Shown here piece after piece: positions 18,162 through 27,200 of a stretch of DNA of 64,000 bases (the first letter of the stretch is position 1; each line of letters starts with the position of its first letter). Origin of the DNA: Betaproteobacteria bacterium HGW-Betaproteobacteria-3 (GTDB lineage: Bacteria; Pseudomonadota; Gammaproteobacteria; Burkholderiales; Burkholderiaceae_C); NCBI GenBank assembly GCA_002842205.1, contig PHCI01000002.1, positions 186,001-250,000 on the forward strand, in the 5' to 3' direction. The translations under genes and the position numbers were made by a program. The notes below the pieces were generated by a model. It worked only from the letters and a program-made list of their open reading frames with translations. It was not told the origin of the DNA and did no database searches.

Positions 18162-18622
18162 GAAAGGTGGTCCAGCAGGTTGGCCATTTCCACCGCCACG
18201 CGGGCCGCATCACGGCCTTTGTCGCTTTGTCGGGCCATGGCCTGGTCAAGGTTTTCGGTGGTCAGGATGGCGTTGGCAATGGGCAGCTGGTAATCCAGCG
18301 CCACGCGGCTCACGCCCGCACCCGACTCGTTGGCCACCAGTTCAAAGTGATAGGTTTCGCCGCGGATGATGCAGCCCAGCGCAATCAGTGCGTCATAGCG
18401 GTCTTTTTCGGCCATGGCCTGCAGCGCCACGGGCACTTCGAGCGCGCCGGGCACGTGCACGTGTTCGATGTGCCTGGGGTTCACGCCCAGCGCCACCAGT
18501 TCTTCCACGCAGGCCGTGGCCAGGGCGTTGGTGATGCTCTCGTTGAAGCGTGCCTGCACGATGCCGATGTACAGCTTTTTGCCGTCGAGCCGGTCTGCGG
18601 CTCCTTTTTCTGCGCCAAACAT
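18158..18622 (-). CDS. ribH: 6,7-dimethyl-8-ribityllumazine synthase
   Basis: A 154-residue lumazine synthase of normal length. [12 protein letters not shown] at about 23-34, [10 protein letters not shown] at about 59-68 and [20 protein letters not shown] (catalytic His within YHFE, about 93-97) match the family. It condenses 5-amino-6-ribitylamino-uracil with 3,4-dihydroxy-2-butanone 4-phosphate. It lies between ribBA (6-bp gap) and nusB (overlap) in the riboflavin operon. Confidence 0.96.
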   Translation of the reverse strand: MFGAEKGAADRLDGKKLYIGIVQARFNESITNALATACVEELVALGVNPRHIEHVHVPGALEVPVALQAMAEKDRYDALIALGCIIRGETYHFELVANESGAGVSRVALDYQLPIANAILTTENLDQAMARQSDKGRDAARVAVEMANLLDHLS

Positions 18623-18628
18623 GGGTGC

Positions 18629-19750
18629 CTATTCTTCTTTGTGGATGTAACCGGTGATTTCGAGGCCGTAGCCTGTCATGCTGGGCATGCGCCGCGGTTT
18701 GCCCAGCAGCTTCATGCGGTGCACGCCGCATTCGCGCAGAATCTGCGCACCCACGCCGTAGGTGCGCAAGTCCATGCGGCCGCGCTCGGGCGCCTGGGCC
18801 GAGCGGGCCGTGCCTTCAAACTGGGCCAGCAGTTGCGTGGCCGATTCGCCGCAGTTGAGCAGCACCGCCACGCCCTGGCCTTCCCGTGCGATGCGTTGGA
18901 GGCTGGCGTCCAGGCTCCAGGAATGCATCGGGCGATTGACCTCCAGCGCGTCCAGCACCGACAGTGGCTCGTGCACCCGCACCGCGACCTCGGCGCCAGG
19001 TCCCCAACTGCCGTGCGCCAGCGCGATGTGCAGCGCACCACTGGGCTTGTCGCGAAACGCGTGCGCCGTGAAAGCGCCGTAAGCGGTTTGCAACGTGCGC
19101 TGGCCCAGTTTTTCAACCAGCGATTCATGGCGGCTGCGGTGCTCGATCAGGCTGGCAATGGTGCCGATCTTCAGGCCGTGGGTGGCCGCGAACAGCTGCA
19201 GATCGGGCAGGCGGGCCATGGTGCCGTCGTCCTTCATGATCTCGCAGATCACGGCGGCCGGGCTGCAGCCGGCCATGGCGGCCAGATCGCAGCCGGCTTC
19301 GGTATGGCCGGCGCGCATGAGCACGCCACCTTCGACCGCCTGCAAGGGGAAGACGTGGCCGGGCTGCACCAGGTCGTCGGGTTGGGCGTTTGGGGCCACG
19401 GCCGCCTGCACGGTGCGGGCCCGGTCGGCGGCTGAAATGCCGGTGGTGACGCCCTCGGCGGCCTCGATCGAGACCGTGAACGCGGTGGCGTGCTTGGTGC
19501 CATTGCGGGTGGCCATGGGGGGCAACTGCAGGCGCTCGCAGTGCTCACGCGTGAGCGTGAGGCAGATGAGTCCACGGCCAAACCGTGCCATGAAGTTGAT
19601 GGCGTCGGCCGTGACATGGTCGGCCGCCAGGACCAGATCGCCCTCGTTCTCCCGGTCTTCTTCGTCAATCAGCACCACCATGTGGCCGGCGCGCAGCTCG
19701 GCCACGATGTCTTCAACCGGGGAAATCGGGACAGGAGAGGGGGATTTCAT
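18629..19750 (-). CDS. ribBA: 3,4-dihydroxy-2-butanone 4-phosphate synthase with degenerate GTP cyclohydrolase II-like domain
   Basis: A 373-residue two-domain protein. The N-terminal half is a complete DHBP synthase: DEEDRENEGDLV (about 25-36), RFGRGLICLTL, and RAGHTEAGCDLA (about 165-176). The C-terminal half (about 205-370) has the length and position of GTP cyclohydrolase II, but the zinc-binding cysteines and the conserved Arg/Gly-rich active-site stretch are not there: after VRVHEPLSVLDALE the sequence runs into an unrelated helix. This is the form often seen in betaproteobacteria, where the second domain is thought to be inactive and a separate ribA is needed. It is in the ribE-ribBA-ribH-nusB operon. 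Confidence 0.92.
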   Translation of the reverse strand: MKSPSPVPISPVEDIVAELRAGHMVVLIDEEDRENEGDLVLAADHVTADAINFMARFGRGLICLTLTREHCERLQLPPMATRNGTKHATAFTVSIEAAEGVTTGISAADRARTVQAAVAPNAQPDDLVQPGHVFPLQAVEGGVLMRAGHTEAGCDLAAMAGCSPAAVICEIMKDDGTMARLPDLQLFAATHGLKIGTIASLIEHRSRHESLVEKLGQRTLQTAYGAFTAHAFRDKPSGALHIALAHGSWGPGAEVAVRVHEPLSVLDALEVNRPMHSWSLDASLQRIAREGQGVAVLLNCGESATQLLAQFEGTARSAQAPERGRMDLRTYGVGAQILRECGVHRMKLLGKPRRMPSMTGYGLEITGYIHKEE

Positions 19751-20391
19751 GCCAAAGCTTTCAGGGATTGGGGTGCGTGGTCGCCCAGCATGCGCTCCAC
19801 GTAGCGGGCGATGAGGTCAATCTCAAGGTTGACCCGGCTGCCCGATTGAAGGGCGCCCAGCGCGGTGTGGTCCACGGTGTGGGGAATCAGGTTGATGCGG
19901 ACCTCGCAACCGGCGGGCGTGTCGGTGACGCGGTTGACGGTCAGGCTCACCCCGTTGACGGTAATGGAGCCCTTGAACGCCAGGAACCGGCCCAGATCGG
20001 CAGGCGCCATGACACGCAGCTCCCAGCTTTCGCCCACGCGGTCAAAGTGCGTCACCGCGCCGATGCCATCGACATGGCCCGACACGATGTGGCCGCCCAG
20101 CCGGTCGTGGGCACGCAGCGCCTTCTCGAGGTTGACCGGTCCTGGGGCGTCGAGCCCGCTGGTGCAGGCCAGCGATTCCGCCGACACGTCAACGGTGAAC
20201 GCGCTGGCCGCGAGGTCCAGCGAGGTGACAGTCATACAGGCGCCATTGATGGCAATGCTGTCGCCCAGGTTCACGTCGTCAAGATAACTACCGGGCGCGG
20301 CAACCGTCAGACGTTTGCCAAACGATAAAGAGCTTCCCAAGGCGTGAAGGGCGGTGATACGCCCCACGCCGGTGATGATTCCGGTGAACAT
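19747..20391 (-). CDS. ribE: Riboflavin synthase
   Basis: A 214-residue protein with the internal duplication of riboflavin synthase: MFTGIITGVGRI opens the first lumazine-binding repeat, and GGHIVSGHVDGIG begins the second at about residue 98. Each half has the typical six-stranded barrel pattern, and VNGVSLTVN is in the second repeat. Length is normal. It converts two lumazine molecules to riboflavin. It overlaps the ribBA start by 4 bp (ATGA). No FMN riboswitch-like structure is visible in the 98 bp upstream. Confidence 0.96.
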   Translation of the reverse strand: MFTGIITGVGRITALHALGSSLSFGKRLTVAAPGSYLDDVNLGDSIAINGACMTVTSLDLAASAFTVDVSAESLACTSGLDAPGPVNLEKALRAHDRLGGHIVSGHVDGIGAVTHFDRVGESWELRVMAPADLGRFLAFKGSITVNGVSLTVNRVTDTPAGCEVRINLIPHTVDHTALGALQSGSRVNLEIDLIARYVERMLGDHAPQSLKALA

Positions 20392-20489
20392 GGCCGTATT
20401 TTCGCAGGGATTGGGCCGTGGGTCCGGGCAAACCCTGAATTTGGGTTCGAACAGCGCCCTAAACCGGCGCAGACGCCCTTGCCAGTGTC

Positions 20490-21608
20490 TTAAAAAACGT
20501 CGCGCCCGCGCAGGCGTGCCACGATGCGCAAATCGTCGCCCACGCGCTCGATGTCCCTGAAATCCAGCGGCACGGCCTGCGCCAGCGCGCTCAATGGCCC
20601 AAAACTGGCCATGTCACGGCCCTGGCCTATCAATTTGGGCGCCAGGTACACCAGCAATTCGTCGACCAGGCCCTCGCGGATCAATGAGCCATTGAGCTTG
20701 TGACCGGCTTCGACGTGCAGCTCATTCACCTCGCGACGGGCCAGGTCCTGCAGCATGGCGGCCAAGTCCACTTTGCCACCGGGGCCCGGCATCACGATCA
20801 CCTCGGCCCCTCGCGCTGCGAGCGCGGCGGCGCGCTCCGCAGGGGCCACGGCCGCGTAGATCCACAGGCGCCGCCCTGGCATGAACAGTTGGGCGTCCAA
20901 CGGGGTTTCGAGGCGGCTGTCCACCACCACCAGATGCGGCTGGCGCGGCGTGCTCACCCGCCGCACATCCAGCCGCGGGTCGTCTTCCAGCACCGTGCCA
21001 ATGCCGGTGAGCACAGCGCAGGCGCGGGCGCGCCAAGCGTGGCCGTCGGCGCGCGCGGCGTCCGACGTGATCCACTGGCTGGTGCCGTCCGCCAGCGCCG
21101 TCTTGCCGTCCAGCGAAGCCGCCGTCTTCATGCGCACCCAGGGGGTCTTGCGGATCATGCGGCTGAAAAACCCGAGGTTCAACTCGCGCGACTCGGCCGC
21201 ACCTTGACCGACTTCGACCACAACGCCCGCGGCACGCAGCCGCGCAAAACCCTGCCCGGCCACTAGCGGATTGGGGTCGGCAATGGACGCCACCACCCGG
21301 GCGATGTCCGCGGCAATGAGTGCATCACAGCAGGGCCCGGTGCGGCCGTGGTGGGAGCAGGGCTCCAGCGTCACATAAGCCGTGGCACCCCGTACGTCAT
21401 GGCCGTTGGCCGCTGCGTCGCGCAACGCCATGATCTCGGCGTGCGGGCCGCCGGCTTGCTGGGTGTGGCCTTGGCCGAGGACCTGGCCTTCGGGGGTCGC
21501 GATGACGCAGCCGACGCGGGGGTTGGGGGTGGAAAGGAAAATCGCGCCACGTGCCAGTTCCAGTGGCACTTGCGACAGTGATGAAAGGATACTTGTTAAA
21601 AAAGTCAC
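20490..21608 (-). CDS. ribD: Bifunctional deaminase/reductase RibD
   Basis: About 372 residues when started at the GTG at 21608. The frame stays open to an ATG at 21707, but the extra 33 residues do not look like a RibD N-terminus. No good ribosome binding site marks either start. The deaminase part has STPNPRVGCVIA, GGPHAEIMALRDA with the zinc-binding HAE, and EPCSHHGRTGPCCDA with the zinc cysteines. The reductase part follows (VRMKTAASLDGKTAL, then LVVVDSRLETPLD and NELHVEAGHKLNGSLI). It performs the second and third steps of riboflavin synthesis. It is divergent from the pilin operon and 98 bp upstream of ribE. Confidence 0.93.
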   Translation of the reverse strand: MTFLTSILSSLSQVPLELARGAIFLSTPNPRVGCVIATPEGQVLGQGHTQQAGGPHAEIMALRDAAANGHDVRGATAYVTLEPCSHHGRTGPCCDALIAADIARVVASIADPNPLVAGQGFARLRAAGVVVEVGQGAAESRELNLGFFSRMIRKTPWVRMKTAASLDGKTALADGTSQWITSDAARADGHAWRARACAVLTGIGTVLEDDPRLDVRRVSTPRQPHLVVVDSRLETPLDAQLFMPGRRLWIYAAVAPAERAAALAARGAEVIVMPGPGGKVDLAAMLQDLARREVNELHVEAGHKLNGSLIREGLVDELLVYLAPKLIGQGRDMASFGPLSALAQAVPLDFRDIERVGDDLRIVARLRGRDVF

Positions 21609-21692
21609 GGTAAACGTGCCGTTGGTCAGGAATAGATGACCGTGTGTCGAGAGCCATTCACAAGCGTTGGCGCTGCAGAGAACAATGGGTGA

Positions 21693-22223
21693 ATGGGAAA
21701 ACAACATGGTTTCACGCTGATCGAATTATTGATCACGGTCGGGTTGGCGGCGGTACTGCTGTCTTTTGCGGTGCCGAGTATGAGCCAGTTTCTTGCCAAA
21801 CGGTCGCTTGAAAGCGCGGCATCGGCACTTGCGACCGATTACCGCTTTGCCCGTTCGGAAGCGATCAAGCGGACGGCTGTCGTCACCATCTGCCGCTCAA
21901 GCGACGGCGCCTCCTGCGCTGGCGACGCAGGGAGCTGGCATGTTGGATGGATCGTATTCGTAGATTCCGACAACAATGGCGCTGTAGATGCGGGGGAGGA
22001 CATTCTGAGAGTTCAACAAGCGCTCGGTGGCATCCGATCTATGTCAAATGTGGTGGAGGCGAACACCGTTCATACGGCGAGATTTCGACCCAATGGCATT
22101 GCGCTGCCCGTGAATGATGGGCTGGTCATCACGCCGTCGGTTGCGGCCGCCACGACTCGGCTCCTGTGTATTTCGAACCAGGGGCGTGTGTCCATTCGGG
22201 CTCAGGGGGTGACCGCGTGCTGA
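21693..22223 (+). CDS. fimT: Type IV minor pilin, FimT/GspH family
   Basis: A 176-residue prepilin. The class III signal is short: MGKQHG then FTLIELL, so cleavage after Gly6 leaves a mature N-terminal Phe and Glu5. A hydrophobic helix follows. The mature part has the GspH/FimT pattern WIVFVDSDNNG then AVDAGED, which looks like a calcium-binding loop (DxDxNG...E). Cysteines near the C-terminus (LLCISN, VTAC) may pair. FimT/FimU is a minor pilin that primes pilus assembly. It is the first gene of the pilin operon, divergent from ribD, and its stop overlaps the pilV start. Confidence 0.9.
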   Translation: MGKQHGFTLIELLITVGLAAVLLSFAVPSMSQFLAKRSLESAASALATDYRFARSEAIKRTAVVTICRSSDGASCAGDAGSWHVGWIVFVDSDNNGAVDAGEDILRVQQALGGIRSMSNVVEANTVHTARFRPNGIALPVNDGLVITPSVAAATTRLLCISNQGRVSIRAQGVTAC

Positions 22224-22792
22224 CCGAAGTCCATACCAGAAAACGCATTCGCCGCGAGTTTGGCGCTTCGCTGATCGAAGTGCTGGTGTCGATCGTGATC
22301 GCTTCGATCGGGTTGCTGGCGCTGGCAGGGATCAACGCGGCCTCTTTGCGCTACAGCAAGATGTCCCAATACCGCGCGACAGCCTCTCAACTGGTGAACG
22401 ATATTGCTGAGCGAATTCGAGCCAACAACACCAGTGCAGGGACGTTGCTGGCCTACACGGTGAATTCGGCGTTCGTGGATCAGGTGCCGTTGCCCGCAGC
22501 TGCGGTTCCGGCATGTAACACGGTCGCTGACAGTTGTACCGATATCCAGATGGCTGCGGCTGACTTGCAGCAGTGGCGCACCACAGTGCGGTCACGTCTG
22601 CCAGAAGGCTCGGTTTCTGTGCTGCCAGATGCCGCAGTGCCCGGCGCATTCGATGTATGGATTGCCTGGAGAGATCCGACGCTGGCGGCTGCTGACGAGA
22701 CGCCGACCGTTGGAGCGCTGGAGTGCAGTGGCGATTTGAATGTTGCGGCGGATCCTCAGGTTCGTTGTTTGTATTTCAGGGTGAAGATTTGA
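22217..22792 (+). CDS. pilV: Type IV pilus modification protein PilV (minor pilin)
   Basis: A 191-residue minor pilin starting at the GTG at 22217, which has a GGGGG ribosome binding site 7 bases upstream and overlaps the fimT stop. A longer frame begins at 22166. The leader RREFG is followed by ASLIEVLVSIVIASIG, so the residue after the processing Gly is Ala rather than the usual Phe, with Glu5 kept. The rest is a PilV-like globular domain with paired cysteines (PACNTVADSC, ALECSG, VRCLYF). It belongs to the minor pilin tip complex with FimT, PilW, PilX and PilY1. Confidence 0.88.
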   Translation: MLTEVHTRKRIRREFGASLIEVLVSIVIASIGLLALAGINAASLRYSKMSQYRATASQLVNDIAERIRANNTSAGTLLAYTVNSAFVDQVPLPAAAVPACNTVADSCTDIQMAAADLQQWRTTVRSRLPEGSVSVLPDAAVPGAFDVWIAWRDPTLAAADETPTVGALECSGDLNVAADPQVRCLYFRVKI

Positions 22793-23649
22793 AAACTCAA
22801 TATCTTTCGATGAGGCGTCAGCGCGGATTTTCCATTGTGGAAATTATGGTGTCGCTCGTCATTGGGATGGTGGTGGTCGCGGCGGTGTTGTTCACCTATC
22901 TCGGGACCGGTACCGCAGGGCGCAGCCAGACTGCGCTTTCCCAGATGAATGAAGACGTGATGGTGGCTTTTTCCTTGCTCGCACGGGATCTTCAGATGGC
23001 CGGATACTCTGAACCCAACGGAATTGTGGCGACCGGTGGCGGTGGTACGGCAACCTTTGGCCGACTGTTTACTGGACGCGCAGTTTTCGGGTGCGAAACG
23101 CCGCCAGTGGATCCCAAAGCGACACCCGGAATTGCCTGCAGCGTCGCTGGCGGCACTGTCACCCATATCGTGGAGATCAACTATCAGGCGACACCGGTGA
23201 ACTCCGTGCAGAGCGGGGGGACGCCGACTGACTGCATTGGCAATCCGCTGACCATCAGTGGCACCTATTATGTTTCCAATAATCGTTATTACGTCACCCC
23301 CACCGTGGCGACCGGGCGCCCAGAATTGCATTGCACCAGTGCCGGCAGGCCACCGCAGCCATTGGTGGAGAACGTTCAGGCGATGAAATTGTGGTTTGGC
23401 GAAGCGGATGCTGCCGATCCCCGGCGAGCCGTTCGTTATGTACCCTCGTCCGTCGTTGCCGATTGGGGGCGTGTGAACAGCGTCCGCATTTGTCTGCTGA
23501 TGCGCAGTGCAGAACCGGTACTCGACTCGGATGATCCGGTTTCTGCTGCTTATACGGATTGTGAGGGCAATTTAGTAACGCCCACTGACCGACGGATTTA
23601 CAGGGCATTTTTCTCTACGGTTGCTCTGCGTAACCGAATTGGCTTCTAG
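22789..23649 (+). CDS. pilW: Type IV pilus assembly protein PilW (minor pilin)
   Basis: About 286 residues when started at the TTG at 22789, which has AGGGTGA a few bases upstream and overlaps the pilV stop (TTGA). The ATG at 22810 is the alternative start. The leader ends RRQRG and the mature N-terminus is FSIVEIMVSLVIG with Glu5. The large globular domain contains several cysteines and a conserved ARDLQMAGYSE segment typical of PilW. PilW is a minor pilin needed for efficient pilus assembly. It is followed by pilX after 13 bp. Confidence 0.9.
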   Translation: MKTQYLSMRRQRGFSIVEIMVSLVIGMVVVAAVLFTYLGTGTAGRSQTALSQMNEDVMVAFSLLARDLQMAGYSEPNGIVATGGGGTATFGRLFTGRAVFGCETPPVDPKATPGIACSVAGGTVTHIVEINYQATPVNSVQSGGTPTDCIGNPLTISGTYYVSNNRYYVTPTVATGRPELHCTSAGRPPQPLVENVQAMKLWFGEADAADPRRAVRYVPSSVVADWGRVNSVRICLLMRSAEPVLDSDDPVSAAYTDCEGNLVTPTDRRIYRAFFSTVALRNRIGF

Positions 23650-23662
23650 CAGGGTTGCGAAA

Positions 23663-24196
23663 ATGAATAAATTTCGCTATTTTCAACGGCAATCAGGAAT
23701 ATCTTTGATCATTACCTTGATCATGCTGGTTGTTATTGGTTTGACAGCCTCTGCCGCGATGCGAGGCGCCATATCGAGCGAGCGTATTGTGAATAACATG
23801 CGGTCCGAATCAGTGGCGCAACAATATGCTGAGGCGGCTTTGAAATACTGTGAGGAGGAGATGGAAAAACCATCTGTCTCACGAATCCCAGAACTGCAGG
23901 ATGCAAATCTCACGACAATCACGGGCGTACCCTTGTGGCAGGCACCAGATACGTGGCATGGCGGTACGGCCAAACGTATTGTATTGCCGGTGGGACGTAT
24001 CAAGAGTGTTGACAGTTCCTATGTGCCGTCTGCGCTTCCGCAGTGTTTCGTAGAGCGGGAAATTCTTCCAGATGCATCCACGGCGATGGTCGTGACTGGG
24101 CGAGGCTTCAGTCCCGATTACACGGCTGATGCCGCCACTGGGAAAACCAAATCAGGATCGGTGATTTGGCTCCAGTCCATGTTGGCATTAAATTAA
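23663..24196 (+). CDS. pilX: Type IV pilus assembly protein PilX (minor pilin)
   Basis: A 177-residue prepilin. The leader MNKFRYFQRQSG is followed by ISLIITLIMLVVIGL: at the mature position 5 there is Ile, not the conserved Glu. Loss of Glu5 is a known trait of PilX/GspK-type minor pilins, which sit at the pilus tip. The protein has the PilX segment AAMRGAISSERIVNNMR. A longer frame starts at 23621, but the ATG at 23663 gives a normal leader length. It is followed by pilY1 after 13 bp. Confidence 0.88.
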   Translation: MNKFRYFQRQSGISLIITLIMLVVIGLTASAAMRGAISSERIVNNMRSESVAQQYAEAALKYCEEEMEKPSVSRIPELQDANLTTITGVPLWQAPDTWHGGTAKRIVLPVGRIKSVDSSYVPSALPQCFVEREILPDASTAMVVTGRGFSPDYTADAATGKTKSGSVIWLQSMLALN

Positions 24197-24209
24197 AAAG
24201 GGGTTAAAA

Positions 24210-27200
24210 ATGAGCGCATGGATCAAACTCATTCGAGGCAATGGCAATGCTTTTTTATCATCATTATTTGCACTATGGAAGTCTCTCAATGCATGGATGA
24301 TTGCCCTCTTTGTCGCAACCATGACGATTTCGACGCCGAGTTGGGGCCAGTTGCCTGCTCAGGAGCCGCTGCTTAGTCGCGATGGGGGCTCCGTCAAGCC
24401 AAACATCATGCTCACGGTGGACGATTCCGGCTCGATGGCGTGGCCGCAGATGCCGGACGCCGGAACCACAATTTTTGTGGGAAATTTCACCACGACATTG
24501 CCATCTTTTGTGGCCAATCTGCACCCCTCCGAGCCCGGGTATTTTGGTGATCTGTCAACCGCAGCTGCCATCACCAACTCCACCAACTGGCGCCAGATGG
24601 CCATGCGTTCATCGGATGTCAATTCGATCTATTACAACCCGGCTGTTCGGTATTTGCCCTGGATCCAGGCCGATGAAACCCGAATGCCCGATGCCGTGGT
24701 GACGGCCGTGAGGATCGACCCCATGAACAGTAGTGGGGGGACGATTAACTTGACTCTGGTCTCCAACGTCAACGCAAGGTGGTGCTATGGCACCAATACC
24801 ACCGCTGGATGTGCTGACCGAAATATTCAAAATAATCCTGGATTGTTTTATGTATTAAACCGAGATGGTTCAGGTAACTATCTGAATCCGATCAACAGCG
24901 CGAATTATACAAAATACGATATCAATCAAAATGGAAGCACTTTCCCGCGCGCTGCAACGCGGCTAGACTGCACCACTTCCACAACTTCGTGTACTCAGGG
25001 CGAGGAACGTCAGAATTTCGCCAACTGGTTTCAGTATTACAGAACACGCATATTGATGGCAAAAGCTGCGCTCGCGGAATCGTTTGTGGGTGCAACCGAC
25101 GTGTACCGGGTGGGCTGGGGGCGTATCAACAAAGGCAATTCCAGTATCGATGGTGTCAATACTCGGGTCATTGAGCAAGGGGTGCGAGATTTTACGCCTG
25201 CTCACAAAATCGCATTGTATGACTGGATTTTCAACACGGTGCAGCCCACGGGTACCACGCCATTGCGAACCGCATTGGATACCGTCGGCAAATATTATGA
25301 ACGAAGCGATGGCAGAGGCCCGTGGAATGACCAGCCTGGTGTTGGAAGCGGTGCGCCGGACAAAACCTGCCGCCGCTCCTACAACGTGCTGACGACGGAC
25401 GGGCTCTGGAACGACTCCATCTCGACCGCCGGAAATCAAGACAATACTAATGGCGCAACGATCGTCGGACCGGGTCTGAGTTTTCAGTACACCCCGGTGC
25501 GACCATTCCGGGATGGGCAATCCAATACGCTCGCTGATTTTGCAATGAAATATTGGAAAAACGATTTACGCCCGGATCTCGATAACAAGGTCGTACCATC
25601 GGCGCAAAACCCTGCATTCTGGCAGCACATGGTTAATTTCACGGTGGGTTTGGGGGTGCGTGGCACGCTCGATCCCGCGCAAGACCTGTTGGCCCTCACG
25701 GATGGTTCCAAATCTTGGGGGGGCGACAAGATAGATGATCTCTGGCATGCCGCGCTGAACAGCCGGGGGGAGTTTTTCAGTGCCAAGGATCCCGCAGAGC
25801 TTGCGGGAGCGATACGTTCCTCCTTCGGTCAGGCGGTCAGTAACGAGTTGAAGGAAGCGGGAGTTGCGGCCGCTGCGGTGGTTCTGGAGGCAGGGAATCG
25901 CAAATACATTCCCAAGTATCAGACGGGGATCTGGGATGGGGATGTCGACGCTTTCACGTTGGATGCGAATGGACAGGCGGGCGCCAAGGTGTGGTCGGCG
26001 TTGTCCAAGCTGCCGACGTGGAGCCAACGCAATATCGTGACCTGGGATACCGGTCTGGGGACCCCATCGGCGGTAACGTTCACGTGGGCAACGTTGAGCC
26101 CTGCCAACCGGACAGCGCTGGGACCCAGCGCGACCTCCACCTTGGTGGATTACCTGAAAGGCGATCGCGTCAACGAGTCCAGTTCGGCCTTTCGCGTTCG
26201 CAATTCTGTATTGGGAGACTTTGTCAATTCAAACCCGGTCTTTGCCAAGGACGGACTGAACGAAGGCTATGTCGCGCTTCCGACCATCGGGGCTGCTTAT
26301 CCTGCCTACCTGTCCCAGAAAACCGCGCGTGACGGTGTGCTGTACGTCGGTGGAAATGACGGTATGGTTCATGGCTTTCTGGAGACCAAGGGCGTCACGC
26401 CCGCCAGCGACGGCAAGGAGATCTTTGCCTATGTTCCGCGGGCCGTGTACCCCAATCTTCACAAACTCGCAGACCAGGGCTATGGAACGCTGCTGAACCC
26501 CCATCAGTATTTCGTGGACGGACCCGCCCGCGAGTTTGATGCCCACGTGAGGGCGCCAGGTGCGTCCTTGTCGTCGTGGAGGAATTATTTGGTGGGCACA
26601 TTGGGTGCGGGTGGTAAAGCGGTGTACGCGATCGATATCACCGACCCTTCCAATCTGAATGCATCGTCGGTGCGGTGGGAGCTGTCTTCAGACAGCGATC
26701 CCGACATCGGGTACAGCACGTCGGCGGTTGAAGTCGGTGTATTGCCCAATGGGAAATGGGTGGCTGTGTTTGGCAACGGCTATTCCGAGGCGGCGTCTTC
26801 CAAGGCCTATTTGTTTGTGGTTGACCTGGAGACGGGCGCGTTCAACAAAATTCCCGTGAATCCCGGCGCGACCGGAAACGGCTTGGGAGGCGTTGCGATC
26901 AAGAAGAATGCCTTGACTCAGATCGTGTCCATTTACGCGGGGGACCTGAAAGGCAAACTCTGGAAGTTTGATTTCGATTCGGGCTCGGCAAGTTCTTTCG
27001 TGGTCGCCAATGGTGGCAACCCGATTTTCAGCGCTGAAGACGCTGCCGGAAACCCTCAGATCATCTTCCAGGCCCCTTTGCTGTTTGATCACAGTCTGGG
27101 GGGAACCATTGTTACCTTTGGCACGGGTCGCTTGCTGACCGCGGCCGACTTGAGCTCGACAGCCACGCAGACAATTTACGGTGTTTGGGAAAAACCCGCC

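Noticed and set aside
20392-20489. Possible FMN riboswitch upstream of ribE
   Set aside because: The 98 bp show no conserved riboflavin-element sequences, and translation of the neighbouring genes accounts for the rest.
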